From the NCBI RefSeq assembly GCF_022760995.1, contig NZ_JAKWJO010000010.1:62001-126000 (forward strand): 64,000 nt of DNA. The letters run 5' to 3'. The notes below the pieces were generated by a model that had not been told where the DNA came from, did not search any database, and worked only from the letters and a program-made list of their open reading frames with translations. This document shows positions 34,117-42,836 of this stretch, piece after piece. Both the position numbers and the translations under genes were made by a program. Each line of letters begins with the position of its first letter. The stretch's first letter is position 1. This stretch comes from Dyella sedimenti. Its GTDB lineage: Bacteria > Pseudomonadota > Gammaproteobacteria > Xanthomonadales > Rhodanobacteraceae.

Positions 34117-35398
34117 GGGTATCCCGCTCCAGCAGGCGATGGCCCATGCCGTACAGGGGCTCGAACACCCACTCGATCAGGCGGCGCCTTTCCATAAGGA
34201 TGTCCGCATCCAGCGCCATGCCGGGCTTGACCGGCTCGGGCCTGCCATAGGCCACGACGTGCTGTTGGTCCAACCGCACGTGTATGCGGTACATGGGTTC
34301 GTTGACCTGCTGGCCGATCAGACCGCCCGCCTCCGTTGGTGACAGCGCGCTACGGGAAATCTCGCTGACGGTGCCGTATTGCTGGCCGAACTTCTGGAAG
34401 GGATAGGCCTGGTAACGTAGGACGACCCGGTTGCCCGGTTCGATAAAGCCGATGGCCCGGCTGGGCGCGAGCAACTGAGCCTGTAGCGTTGCCCCAGCGG
34501 GAAGGATGGAGAGCACGGGCTGGCCACTGGCGACCGCCTGGCCTTGCTTGGGGAGGATGGCGGACACCACGCCGTCCTCCGGTGCGCGCAGTACCACCGC
34601 CCGTTCCGCCTCGTTTTGCGCCATGGACTGGCGGACGGAGGCCAGTTGGCGCTCGGTATCGTTGCGCTTGGCTTCCTCGTCCAGTGGAAGCTGTGCCAGT
34701 TGTTGCTGGGCAGCCTCGACCTGCTGTTGCGTATCCAGCCTTTGGCGGGCCAAGGCCTTGTATTGCGTCTGCGCATCCAGCACGGCGGTCTCCTGTTGCT
34801 GGATCTGCAAGGCCGAGACATAGCCCTTGCTGGCCAGGGGCGTGATGCGTTCCAGCAGCGCCTGGTTGCTGGTGACCTGGCGCTGCTGGATGGCGAGCTG
34901 GTCATCGATCTGCGCCAGTTGCGACCGCAGCAGGGAAAGCTTGGCTTGCAGGGCATCGCCCTGCTGCCGGGTCAGGGCCGCCTGTGTCACCAGGTCGGCC
35001 TGCAGGGCGATTTGTTGTGAATCGAGCTGGCGGCCCACCAGCTCATGGGTATCGCCCAGGGCGGCACTGTCCTGGCGGCTTGCTACCTCCAACAGCACGT
35101 CGCCAGCCTTGACCACCTGGCCTTCGCGGGCGGCAATACGGATGACGGTTCCGGCATTGCTGGCTGTCAGCGTCAGCAGGCCGGCGCTGGGCAACAACTG
35201 GCCGGTGACCGTCTCGCGACGCGTGTATTGGCCTATGAAGAGGAAAAGCAGCAAGGCCATTGCTGTTGCGGTGATAAAGGCTATGGCAATCCACCGCGAC
35301 GGCGGGGAAGCGATGATGATCGCGCCAAGCCATTCGCCATGGCGCGCCTGCGCCACTTCCGGCCTGAACAAGGGTCTTTCCGTCACAACCGACTCCAC
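34109..35398 (-). CDS. HlyD/CvaA-type membrane fusion protein
   Basis: A 429-residue periplasmic adaptor linking the ABC exporter to an outer-membrane channel. One N-terminal helix (about 36-56) is followed by a lipoyl-like half-motif (GTVIRIAAREGQVVKAGDVLLEV), a long coiled-coil hairpin (about 110-255, Gln/Ala/Leu-rich), the return half (APEDGVVSAILPKQGQAV) and a beta-barrel end. The start is GTG at 35398; no in-frame ATG suits. It is the first gene of the exporter, peptide and immunity-like operon. About 64 percent GC. Confidence 0.92.
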   Translation of the reverse strand: MESVVTERPLFRPEVAQARHGEWLGAIIIASPPSRWIAIAFITATAMALLLFLFIGQYTRRETVTGQLLPSAGLLTLTASNAGTVIRIAAREGQVVKAGDVLLEVASRQDSAALGDTHELVGRQLDSQQIALQADLVTQAALTRQQGDALQAKLSLLRSQLAQIDDQLAIQQRQVTSNQALLERITPLASKGYVSALQIQQQETAVLDAQTQYKALARQRLDTQQQVEAAQQQLAQLPLDEEAKRNDTERQLASVRQSMAQNEAERAVVLRAPEDGVVSAILPKQGQAVASGQPVLSILPAGATLQAQLLAPSRAIGFIEPGNRVVLRYQAYPFQKFGQQYGTVSEISRSALSPTEAGGLIGQQVNEPMYRIHVRLDQQHVVAYGRPEPVKPGMALDADILMERRRLIEWVFEPLYGMGHRLLERDTHG

Positions 35399-35628
35399 GA
35401 TGTTTGGACGTCCATCCGCCGAAGCTAGGTGGCGATGGAGGTCCCAACAAAGGGATGAAGTGATGCTAGGCTCGTAGGAATTACCTGAAAGTTAGCGTGG
35501 TATGCCGAAGGCACAAGCCAAAGGTGATCTGCGACGCACTTGGAGAAGGCTGGGGAGCATGGCGGGGCCAAGGGGCGAAGGATGCATGGCCCGCCCGCAG
35601 CTTTCTCCTGATTTCAAAAGCGGTGTGG

Positions 35629-36021
35629 CTATCGCGATGCGGCAGCGAGCTTCCTGTCCAGCTTCATGATGTGGTTGACCAGCCAATCCTTCAGGAATTT
35701 CGATACGCGGACCGAAAGCATGGCGTTTCCGGCGCTGAATTTTGCGTGCAGGTCCGATACTTCCTTGATGAAGATTTCGTGTTCCTGTTTGTGCGAGGCA
35801 AAGTCCGCGTAGCGGATGCTTTTCATGTGATCTTCCTCGCGCTGGAAATGTTCCTTCGCGTAGCGAATCAGCTCATCGAGGATCTTTCCCAGGATCTCCT
35901 TGCCATGCCCCTTCGCCATGGCTTCATGAAGCTGGTTGATATAGTCGACCAGCATTTGATGGTCGCTGTCGATAAAAGCATTTCCAACGGATAATTCATC
36001 GCTCCACACAAAGTACGACAC
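35629..36021 (-). CDS. Bacteriohemerythrin
   Basis: A 130-residue oxygen-binding diiron protein. The four-helix-bundle ligands are in order: His21 in DSDHQMLVDYINQLH, His and Glu in EHFQREEDHM, two His in SHKQEHEIF and a final His and Asp in LVNHIMKLDRKL. GTG at 36021 was chosen because TAAGGGGG stands just upstream, while an in-frame start at 36108 would add an unlikely Gly/His-rich leader. Oxygen sensing or supply is a family inference. It is a single gene on the minus strand. Confidence 0.9.
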   Translation of the reverse strand: MSYFVWSDELSVGNAFIDSDHQMLVDYINQLHEAMAKGHGKEILGKILDELIRYAKEHFQREEDHMKSIRYADFASHKQEHEIFIKEVSDLHAKFSAGNAMLSVRVSKFLKDWLVNHIMKLDRKLAAASR

Positions 36022-36358
36022 ATATCCCCCTAAGATTTGTTGTGTCTTTTCGGTGCATGAAGCAACAGCGTGCCCATGGCCGCCTTGACGGCGACCTTGT
36101 TGATTCATGCGTGGCGGAACGGTTTTGAGTCTATGCAGGCGGTGGCGATTGCGGCTTGACTCAAGTCAGGCGGAAATGCGGTCAGTCATGGCCTGGGTAA
36201 TCTGTCCTCTCATTGGGCGAGGGCGGGATCCCTACGCCAAGGCGTCAATGGGATAGTTCGGAAAGGAAAGCGGTTACGTTATTCTTTGCCGGCCACCGCG
36301 ATGTGGTCGTGGGTCAATCCGATATCCTCCCTAACCCGTATTTGCCAAAGCAGGTCGC
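36022..36358. other. Intergenic region with a TTGAC-N4-GTCAG palindrome
   Basis: No gene is seen in these 337 bases. At 36156-36169, TTGACTCAAGTCAG resembles an FNR/Anr-type half-palindrome (TTGAT-N4-ATCAA), about 135 bp upstream of the bacteriohemerythrin start. Oxygen-responsive control would make sense but the match is imperfect. Confidence 0.3.
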
Positions 36359-37294
36359 ATGACAGCCGACGCCTCTTATCCCATCGGAACACCTGGACAG
36401 CCTTGGGGTAGCGCCGAGGTCGCCCTCTGGCTTTCGCGGCAAACCCGCAAGCGCAGCTACGAATCGGAAGTGCTGAGCGTGATCGAAAAGCTGCGCGGCC
36501 GCTTCGATGTGGAGCAGTACGGTCAACTGGATTATCGGGGCGAAAGCTTCCCGCTGTTCGCACTCAAGAGCCAAAACTGGCGTGATGATCTTCCCTACGT
36601 GCTGGTCACGGGTGGCGTGCACGGCTATGAAACCAGCGGTGTGCATGGCGCCTTGCAGTTTGCCGGGCAGCATGCGGCGGCCTATGCGGATCGGGTCAAC
36701 TTGATGATCGCGCCTTGCATCAGTCCGTGGGCCTACGAGCGTATTCATCGCTGGAATGCCAATGCCGTCGATCCCAATCGCTCGTTCCGCGAAAGCAGCC
36801 CGGCGCAGGAATCGGCGGCGCTTATGCGCCTGGTCGCGCCCATCCGCAATCGTGTGCTGATGCATATCGACCTGCACGAAACCACCGATAGCGACGAATC
36901 CGAGTTTCGCCCGGCGCTGGCCGCCCGCGATGGCGTCCCCTTCGTGCCGGGCGAGATTCCCGATGGCTTCTACCTGGTGGATGACAGCGAGTGTCCGCAG
37001 CCGGCGTTCCAGCAAGCGATAATTGCTGCGGTGGCGAAGGTCACCCATATCGCGCCCGCCGACGTCCAGGGCAACATCATCGGCTCGCCCATGGTTGCGC
37101 CGGGCGTTATCGAGTATCCGCTCAGGAAGCTGGGCCTATGCGCCAGCATCACCGACGCGCCCTACAAGACCACCACCGAGGTCTATCCCGATAGCCCACG
37201 TGCCACTCCTGAGCAATGCAATGCGGCACAGGTGGCGGCCGTATGTGCGGCGATTGATTTCGCTTTGAAGTATCGAGACGGATTCGCTTCTTGA
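36359..37294 (+). CDS. M14-family metallocarboxypeptidase (REP34-like)
   Basis: A 311-residue zinc peptidase. Zinc ligands are His and Glu in TGGVHGYETSG and His in MHIDLHETTD. DPNRSF supplies the substrate-binding Asn-Arg pair, and the catalytic Glu is in KTTTEVYPD near the C-terminus. There is no signal peptide, so it is probably cytoplasmic. Similar proteins (M14 REP34-like group) trim C-terminal residues of peptides; the substrate here is unknown. The start at 36359 follows a plain upstream region. A strong hairpin overlaps its stop codon. Confidence 0.88.
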   Translation: MTADASYPIGTPGQPWGSAEVALWLSRQTRKRSYESEVLSVIEKLRGRFDVEQYGQLDYRGESFPLFALKSQNWRDDLPYVLVTGGVHGYETSGVHGALQFAGQHAAAYADRVNLMIAPCISPWAYERIHRWNANAVDPNRSFRESSPAQESAALMRLVAPIRNRVLMHIDLHETTDSDESEFRPALAARDGVPFVPGEIPDGFYLVDDSECPQPAFQQAIIAAVAKVTHIAPADVQGNIIGSPMVAPGVIEYPLRKLGLCASITDAPYKTTTEVYPDSPRATPEQCNAAQVAAVCAAIDFALKYRDGFAS

Positions 37295-37319
37295 AGGAAG
37301 CGATTCCGTCAAAATTTTT
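37277..37319 (+). terminator. Intrinsic terminator overlapping the carboxypeptidase stop
   Basis: GACGGATTCGCTTC, a 6-base loop and GAAGCGATTCCGTC (13 of 14 paired) followed by AAAATTTTT. The stop codon lies inside the loop. It probably serves both convergent genes. Confidence 0.85.
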
Positions 37320-37322
37320 GCA

Positions 37323-38153
37323 TCATGTCGATTGGACAGTGCGAGTTCCTTTGCAGCGCGGGTAACTGGGGCAACCCCAGAATGCCTCCCGGGTACGTCG
37401 GTTTTGGCGTTGAACCATTGCCGATCCACAGGAAGGACATGTAGGCGTATCGCTTTTTTCGGCTGCGCCAGGTGCTGCCGCGAAAGCCGGCGGCGCTTGC
37501 GTGGGTTCCGCCGGCGTCTGGACGGCTTGCACCATGGCGAGCAACTGGTCGCCATTGATCAGTTCGATGGGCTTGCCTTGTACGAATCGTTGCGCATCTA
37601 CCGTGTAGTTGCCGGTGGAAACAATGATGATGGCATCGGCCTTATGGTGGACCAAAAGCCCAAACATTTCGCGCGCGACCATCACAGGGACTTGTCGCGT
37701 GCGCCATTGCTTGCATTGCACCAGCACGGTTTGGCCTTGCTTGCGCAATATGAGATCGATACCGCCATCGGCACCGCCAAGGCCCGTTTCCTCCACCGCA
37801 TAGCCTTGGCGCCGAAAGGCCTCGCCAACGATCAATTCGAACGCTTTCCAATGCATCGACCGTAAACTACGTAGGCCGGTCTGCATGTCCAGAAGCCGCT
37901 TACGATGTCGCTGCCTGAAGTAAGAAACCAGCGCCCCGAGCCAACAGGCAAACAAGGCTATCCAGGCGATGGACGTAAATGCACCGGCCGCACTAGCTTT
38001 GCCGAAGTCGGCTAAGAACGGGTTGGTGCTGGACGTCAGCAGCCATCCGAGGCCATACCGAATAACAGGGTACGCAATGAGGCCTAGGACAACGCCCGCC
38101 TGCCACGGCAGAGAGGCAATAACCTCCATACCACTTTCCTTGCGCTTCGTCAT
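37323..38153 (-). CDS. Membrane-anchored Mrr-type restriction endonuclease-like protein with zinc finger
   Basis: A 276-residue protein. Two membrane helices at about 15-38 and 58-77 come first. A PD-(D/E)xK domain of the Mrr_cat type spans about 95-205, with Asp in GGADGGIDLIL and QxK in VLVQCKQW. The C-terminus is a topoisomerase-type C4 zinc ribbon (CPSCGSAMVQR and FWGCPSYPRCKG). Proteins of this make-up are common and uncharacterised. No methylase is adjacent, so a modification-dependent or housekeeping nuclease role is possible. ATG at 38153 has GGGGGAG upstream. Confidence 0.87.
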   Translation of the reverse strand: MTKRKESGMEVIASLPWQAGVVLGLIAYPVIRYGLGWLLTSSTNPFLADFGKASAAGAFTSIAWIALFACWLGALVSYFRQRHRKRLLDMQTGLRSLRSMHWKAFELIVGEAFRRQGYAVEETGLGGADGGIDLILRKQGQTVLVQCKQWRTRQVPVMVAREMFGLLVHHKADAIIIVSTGNYTVDAQRFVQGKPIELINGDQLLAMVQAVQTPAEPTQAPPAFAAAPGAAEKSDTPTCPSCGSAMVQRQNRRTREAFWGCPSYPRCKGTRTVQST

Positions 38154-38437
38154 AACTCCCCCTGATTTGCGACTTTTCCTGACAAGTCGCCATTCGGATC
38201 CAAAGAGGCGTTAGTGTCAAATGTGGGATGGTCCGTGCACGTCTATGCGATGTCCCCCGACAGACATCCGACCTTTCGAGGCCTACCGTCGGTCTATGAC
38301 TTTGCGTGGACTTTGCCAGGGCCATCCAGGTGGTCATGGCAGCAAGTCATAAGGGTAGATGTGTCCAGATGCCGCCCCGAGCCTTCCGTGCAGATAGCGC
38401 TTGTAGTAGCGCTTCACTTCAAGCCAAGGATCATTCC

Positions 38438-38743
38438 ATGAAGCGAGTCAATCTGTCGCCTTGTCTGATTTCAATGCTCTGGATCGCAAGCGCAAGCTCC
38501 TTCGCGGAGACCTCGCTTCGTGTGAATAACAAAGTGCTGACCGTCGGCGATAGCGCGACGCGCGTCTTGCAATTATTAGGTCAGCCGGCGATTCGTTCCT
38601 TTACCAGTTCGCCCATCGCTGGCTTGCCGGCCAATCAATTGGCGCCCGGCGAAGATTGGCATTACGAGCAGAACGGAAAGACAATCATCGTCACCATTGT
38701 CGGCGGAAGGGTTGCCAAGTTCGAAACGCTGTACCAGCAATGA
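38438..38743 (+). CDS. Small exported protein (DUF2845-like)
   Basis: A 101-residue protein with a signal peptide ending ASASSFA. The mature part, with NNKVLTVGDSATRVLQLLGQPA and HYEQNGKTIIVTIVGGRV, resembles the small beta-rich SmpA/DUF2845-type fold in which a GDS...LLGxP segment starts the domain. Function unknown. The start was set at the ATG with AAGGATC upstream and a signal sequence, rather than at the GTG at 38306. Confidence 0.72.
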   Translation: MKRVNLSPCLISMLWIASASSFAETSLRVNNKVLTVGDSATRVLQLLGQPAIRSFTSSPIAGLPANQLAPGEDWHYEQNGKTIIVTIVGGRVAKFETLYQQ

Positions 38744-38792
38744 TGTTGTCTGTTCACCGGGGCGCTGATGGCCGGTATCAGCGGCTCATGCA

Positions 38793-38948
38793 TTACTTCT
38801 CTGAAGCGGCATCCGCACGCTTCCTTGCCAATTGCGTCTCGAAACTTTCGCGCGCGTTTTTCGCGTAGGCCTGGCATCCCATAGGGTCAATCAATGCATC
38901 CGTGTCGCCTTGATCGCGCTTGGCGATGCGTTTCCAGAAATTCACCAT
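38793..38948 (-). CDS. Possible small protein
   Basis: About 51 residues, Lys/Arg/Ala-rich with one Cys (DPMGCQAYAKNARESFETQL). Its composition looks protein-like, but no family is recognised. The ribosome site (CCGGAG) touches the ATG, so the start may be the next codon, GTG. Coding status is uncertain. Confidence 0.35.
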   Translation of the reverse strand: MVNFWKRIAKRDQGDTDALIDPMGCQAYAKNARESFETQLARKRADAASEK

Positions 38949-39013
38949 CTCCGGATGTGGCGAGTGGAATGGCCTGGTTATGCCCGGCACCCGGAATCGC
39001 AAGAACTTGCCTG

Positions 39014-39040
39014 TTAAGTCCGGCCGTCCGAAGCCGATAG
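39014..39040 (+). promoter_or_regulatory. Sigma-28 (FliA) promoter upstream of the chemoreceptor gene
   Basis: TTAAGTCC, exactly 11 bases, then GCCGATAG. The flagellar sigma-28 consensus is TAAAGTTT-N11-GCCGATAA, so the -10 matches at 7 of 8 and the -35 at about 5 of 8 positions. It ends 33 bp before the chemoreceptor ATG. Confidence 0.75.
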
Positions 39041-39073
39041 CGTGACCTGGGGAATTGCCACTAGGTCACGTCT

Positions 39074-40696
39074 ATGCGTTTTACCGTGCGTTTGAAGATT
39101 GGCGCGGCGATGGGGGTCGCCTTGGTTATCGCAGCTGGCATGGGCCTGGTCGGCTTGCTCGGCGTAAGCGCCACGTATCGATTGGTCGATGGAATGTATC
39201 GCACCAATGTGACGGGTATTGCGGCCGTCAGCGACGTGCGCGCGGCGATTGTCGACAACCGGCTTGCCTTGAGCCGCTCGTTGATCGATCCCAGCAAGCG
39301 GGACGTGATGAAACACATCCAGGCGAACCAGGTGCGCATTACCGAAGCCTGGCACCGTTATTACCCGGCGCTGGTGTCCTCCGACGCCGAGCGCGCCGCC
39401 GCGCAGGAGTTCGAGGCGGGCCGTGCCGCGATGGGGCCGCTGGTCAAGCAGGAGGCGCAGTTGCTTGACGCCGGCAAGACCGAGGAGGGGCGCCAGCTGC
39501 ATATCAACAAGGTCACCGAGGGCATGTCCCGCTCGACGGCGGCGATCGACCGCCTGGTCGCGGCCAATGAGAAGCAGGCCGAATGGGCGGCTGCCCAGGC
39601 GGCACAGCATTACTCCCGCACCTGGCAATTGGTGCTGGCCGTACTGGTGGTGGGTGTGCTGGTGTTGCTGGTCGCGGCACTGCTGCTGACCCGCGCCGTG
39701 GTCCGTCCGCTGGAGCAGGCACGCAAGTTGGCCGGCGCCATCCAGGAAGGCAGGCTCAACAATGCGCCGGTGATCGTCGGCAATGACGAGTTCAGCGATA
39801 CGCTGCACTCGCTGGACCAGATGGATCGCCAGCTCACCAGCATCGTGACGCAAGTGCGTGACGTGGCCGAGCAGGTGAATGCGGCGGCGCACGATCTCTC
39901 GCAGGGCAACGACGACCTGTCGCAACGCACGCAGGAGCAGGCCAGCTCGCTGGAGGAAACCGCGGCCTCGATGGAGGAATTGGCCGCCACGGTCAGGCAG
40001 AACGCCGAGGGCGCGGGCCAGGCGCGCGACATGGCCGTGCGCATGCGCAAGCGGGCCGAGGAAGGCCGCGACATCGCCAGCTCGGCGGTTGGCGCGATGC
40101 AGGCCATCACCCAGGCCAGCAGGGAGGTGGGCGAAATCGTGGGCATGATCGACGAAATCGCCTTCCAGACCAATTTGTTGGCCTTGAACGCCGCGGTGGA
40201 AGCCGCGCGTGCGGGCGAGCAGGGCCGCGGCTTCGCCGTGGTGGCGACGGAAGTGCGCAACCTGGCCCAGCGCAGTGGCGTGGCGGCCAAGAGCATCAAG
40301 TCGCTGATCCAGGACACCGGCGACAAGGTGGCCGAAGGCGCCGAGCTGGTGCAGCGTACCGGCCATGCACTCAACGACATCGCGGCGGACGTGCGCGAGG
40401 TCAATACGATCATCGAGGTAATCGCTGCCGCGTCGGAGGAGCAGTCGGCCGGCATCGGCCAGGTCAACAACGCGGTGACCGCGCTGGACGAGGTCACCCA
40501 GCAGAACGCCGCTCTGGTGGAAGAGGCCAGCGCGGCCAGCAGGAATACGCTGGATCTTTCACAGGTGCTGATGGGGCAGGTGGCCTACTTCACGGTGCAG
40601 GGCGCCGCGGCGCCGCATGCCCACGATGGCGCCGAATCGGCACGCTCGGCAGCGCGGAAGCGGCGCGCCGAACCTGCATTGGCGGCCGTCGGCTAG
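39074..40696 (+). CDS. Methyl-accepting chemotaxis protein, Tar-type
   Basis: A 540-residue inner-membrane chemoreceptor. TM1 is at about 8-30, followed by a periplasmic four-helix-bundle ligand domain (about 31-188), TM2 (about 189-210) and HAMP (about 211-265). The long coiled-coil signalling domain carries the hairpin tip IDEIAFQTNLLALNAAVEAA. Methylation-site regions are QEQASSLEETAASMEEL and the matching C-terminal EEASAAS. The C-terminus lacks a CheR-binding pentapeptide. Ligand unknown. A sigma-28 promoter just upstream links it to the flagellar regulon. Confidence 0.95.
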   Translation: MRFTVRLKIGAAMGVALVIAAGMGLVGLLGVSATYRLVDGMYRTNVTGIAAVSDVRAAIVDNRLALSRSLIDPSKRDVMKHIQANQVRITEAWHRYYPALVSSDAERAAAQEFEAGRAAMGPLVKQEAQLLDAGKTEEGRQLHINKVTEGMSRSTAAIDRLVAANEKQAEWAAAQAAQHYSRTWQLVLAVLVVGVLVLLVAALLLTRAVVRPLEQARKLAGAIQEGRLNNAPVIVGNDEFSDTLHSLDQMDRQLTSIVTQVRDVAEQVNAAAHDLSQGNDDLSQRTQEQASSLEETAASMEELAATVRQNAEGAGQARDMAVRMRKRAEEGRDIASSAVGAMQAITQASREVGEIVGMIDEIAFQTNLLALNAAVEAARAGEQGRGFAVVATEVRNLAQRSGVAAKSIKSLIQDTGDKVAEGAELVQRTGHALNDIAADVREVNTIIEVIAAASEEQSAGIGQVNNAVTALDEVTQQNAALVEEASAASRNTLDLSQVLMGQVAYFTVQGAAAPHAHDGAESARSAARKRRAEPALAAVG

Positions 40697-40975
40697 AAAT
40701 AAAGCGAAGCACGGCAATGGCATGGTGCCTGGCTGGCGCCCAGGTAATGTGATGGCGGGGCAAAGCGATGCCGCCTTCACCTCGGTTTGCGGGTGCGCCT
40801 GGTGAGATAGGCATCCCATTGGCGGCGGCTGGTTCTTTGCTATCCTCGGGTGGTAGTTGCTGGCAGGCGTCGGGTGTCGTTAGCCGTTCTGTAACCTGTG
40901 CCTGCCACGTTTTGAGGGGGCGGTGTGGCCCGTAGGCCACACGGCAAGCAAAACGTCGTGGAAGGGGAAAAGCCG

Positions 40976-42106
40976 ATGTTCCGTCACTCCTTGCGAGTGC
41001 GCCTGCTGTTGCCTGTGCTGGCGCTGGTTTTCGTGGTGGTGGTCGTGGTGGCCGTGGTGCTGGCCGTGGTGGAGGCCAACCGGGTAAGGGCCGAGGCCGA
41101 TGCCTCGATCAGGAGCCAGACCACCGCGTTGCAAAGCCTTTTCGCGGTCACCCGCTCGATCATGCTCGATCGGGTGCACGACTCGATGCGCCTGCTGCGC
41201 CAGCAAAGCGATGCGCTGGGTACCCCCGATACCGGTCCCGAGATCACGGTGGCCGGCCGTTCAGTCGCCGACCTGCGCTTCGGCAATACCTCCCAGAGCA
41301 ATGACTTCCGGCTGGTCGACGGCGTGACCGCGACGATGGAAGGTACGGCCACTATCTTCTCCAGCGAGGGCGACGATTTCGTCCGCGTGGCGACCAATGT
41401 GAAGAAGGACGATGGCTCGCGCGCCATCGGAACGGTGCTCGACCCGCAGGGCCCGGTGATCGAGGAAATCCGCAAGGGCCGCAGCTTCTACGGCGTGGTG
41501 GATATCCTCGGCACGCCCTATGTGACAGGCTACGAGCCGATCTACAACGGCAAGACCGCCAAGCCGGTCGGCATCTGGTATGTCGGCTACAAGACGGATC
41601 TGCAGGCGCTCGATGCGGTGGTCAGCGACGCCCAGGTGCTCCAATCGGGCTTCATCGCGGTGTTCGACAGCAAGGGCAAGCTTCGCTTCCAGTCCAAGAC
41701 CGGTGCCACGGTCGATCCGGCGCAGATCGAGAGGGTGGCCCACGACCAGCCGGCGGACTGGGTGGTGGACAGGCAAAACGTGCCGGATTGGGGATTCTCC
41801 CTGGTGTCGGCCTACCCCAAGAGCGACATCAACAGTGCCATCACGCGCCAGTCGATTCTGATCGGCGTGGCCGGCCTGCTGATCTGCGTACTGCTCCTGG
41901 GTCTACAATCGGTGCTGATCTGGTCGCGCGTGTTGCAGCCGATCCAGCGGCTGACCACGGTGGCCGAGGATCTGAGCATGGGCAAGTGGCATCACCAGAA
42001 CATCGAGGAAACGAAGCTCAACGACGAGATCGGCACCCTGGCCAGGGCGATTTCACGCTTGTCCAACAGTGTTCGACTGGCCATGGAGCGACTCAACAAG
42101 CGCTGA
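40976..42106 (+). CDS. Cache 3/Cache 2 sensor with HAMP but no output domain
   Basis: A 376-residue membrane protein. TM1 at about 10-33, an extracytoplasmic Cache_3-Cache_2 domain (RGRSFYGVVDILGTPYVTGYEPIY is the hallmark segment), TM2 at about 293-315, and a HAMP domain (WSRVLQPIQRLTTVAEDLSMG). The protein ends about 35 residues after the HAMP motif (RLSNSVRLAMERLNKR). There is no methyl-accepting, kinase or GGDEF domain. AAGGGGAAA precedes the ATG. The DUF4388-like gene starts 50 bp later and may be its partner. Confidence 0.9.
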   Translation: MFRHSLRVRLLLPVLALVFVVVVVVAVVLAVVEANRVRAEADASIRSQTTALQSLFAVTRSIMLDRVHDSMRLLRQQSDALGTPDTGPEITVAGRSVADLRFGNTSQSNDFRLVDGVTATMEGTATIFSSEGDDFVRVATNVKKDDGSRAIGTVLDPQGPVIEEIRKGRSFYGVVDILGTPYVTGYEPIYNGKTAKPVGIWYVGYKTDLQALDAVVSDAQVLQSGFIAVFDSKGKLRFQSKTGATVDPAQIERVAHDQPADWVVDRQNVPDWGFSLVSAYPKSDINSAITRQSILIGVAGLLICVLLLGLQSVLIWSRVLQPIQRLTTVAEDLSMGKWHHQNIEETKLNDEIGTLARAISRLSNSVRLAMERLNKR

Positions 42107-42156
42107 TTGCGCTCGTCGTCGGGTGTCCGCTGCGATAACCGCCGAGGGAGACGAGG

Positions 42157-42720
42157 ATGGCCAACGAATTCCGTCCATTGGCAGAGGTCCTGCGGGAGCT
42201 GAAGGCTCTGGTGCAGCAGAAGACCTCGGGTTTCTTTTTCATCGCGACCGAAAGCAACAATTCCTCGATCATTCGCCTGCGCGAGGGACAGATCGACGAC
42301 GTTGCCTTCAGCCGCTACCACAGCGACGAGGCCGTGCAGCACCTGGCCAGGGTGGGGACCGCGCGGGCGCGCTTCCAGCCCGGCCTTATCAGCACGTCCC
42401 TCAAGCGGATGCCGTTGAGCGAAACCACCCTGCAGTGGCTGCTCGGTGGCTTCGAGGGCGATGCGCCGCCGACACCGTCCGCCAGCTCCGCATCGCCACC
42501 GGCCAAGGCGGTGGGCAGCGACGAGGAGTGGCGCGAAATCGTGAGCCAGGTGGCGCTGAGCTATCTTGGCCCCATCGCGCCCCTGCTCTGCGATGAGGCA
42601 TTCGCCGCCGCCGGCGATATCGAGCAGGCGCTGGCGCAGATCGCCACCAATATGGCTACGGACGAGGAATCCCGCCGTTTCCTGGCCGAGGCGCGGTCGG
42701 CGCTGGGCAAGGGCAAGTGA
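42157..42720 (+). CDS. DUF4388-like (PATAN-type) protein
   Basis: A 187-residue cytoplasmic protein. The N-terminal part (about 8-95) with SGFFFIATESNNSSIIRLREG and QIDDVAFSRYHSDEAV resembles DUF4388/PATAN domains, which occur in bacterial signalling proteins. A Pro/Ser linker (about 108-125) leads to a helical C-terminal domain (EEWREIVSQVALSYLGP). Function unknown; co-transcription with the Cache-HAMP protein suggests a signalling role. A hairpin terminator follows. Confidence 0.65.
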   Translation: MANEFRPLAEVLRELKALVQQKTSGFFFIATESNNSSIIRLREGQIDDVAFSRYHSDEAVQHLARVGTARARFQPGLISTSLKRMPLSETTLQWLLGGFEGDAPPTPSASSASPPAKAVGSDEEWREIVSQVALSYLGPIAPLLCDEAFAAAGDIEQALAQIATNMATDEESRRFLAEARSALGKGK

Positions 42721-42779
42721 GCTACGCCCATGGGGACTGGCCGCCCTGGCAGGCGATCCGAAGCGCTGCGGCATGAAGC

Positions 42780-42807
42780 AAAGGGGCAGTCCCATGACCG
42801 CCCCTTT
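42780..42807. terminator. Bidirectional terminator hairpin
   Basis: AAAGGGGC and GCCCCTTT arms around a 12-base loop between convergent genes; A- and T-runs on each side suit both strands. Confidence 0.75.
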
Positions 42808-42836
42808 GCTGTTGCGGCGATGGTGCACGGTGCGGG

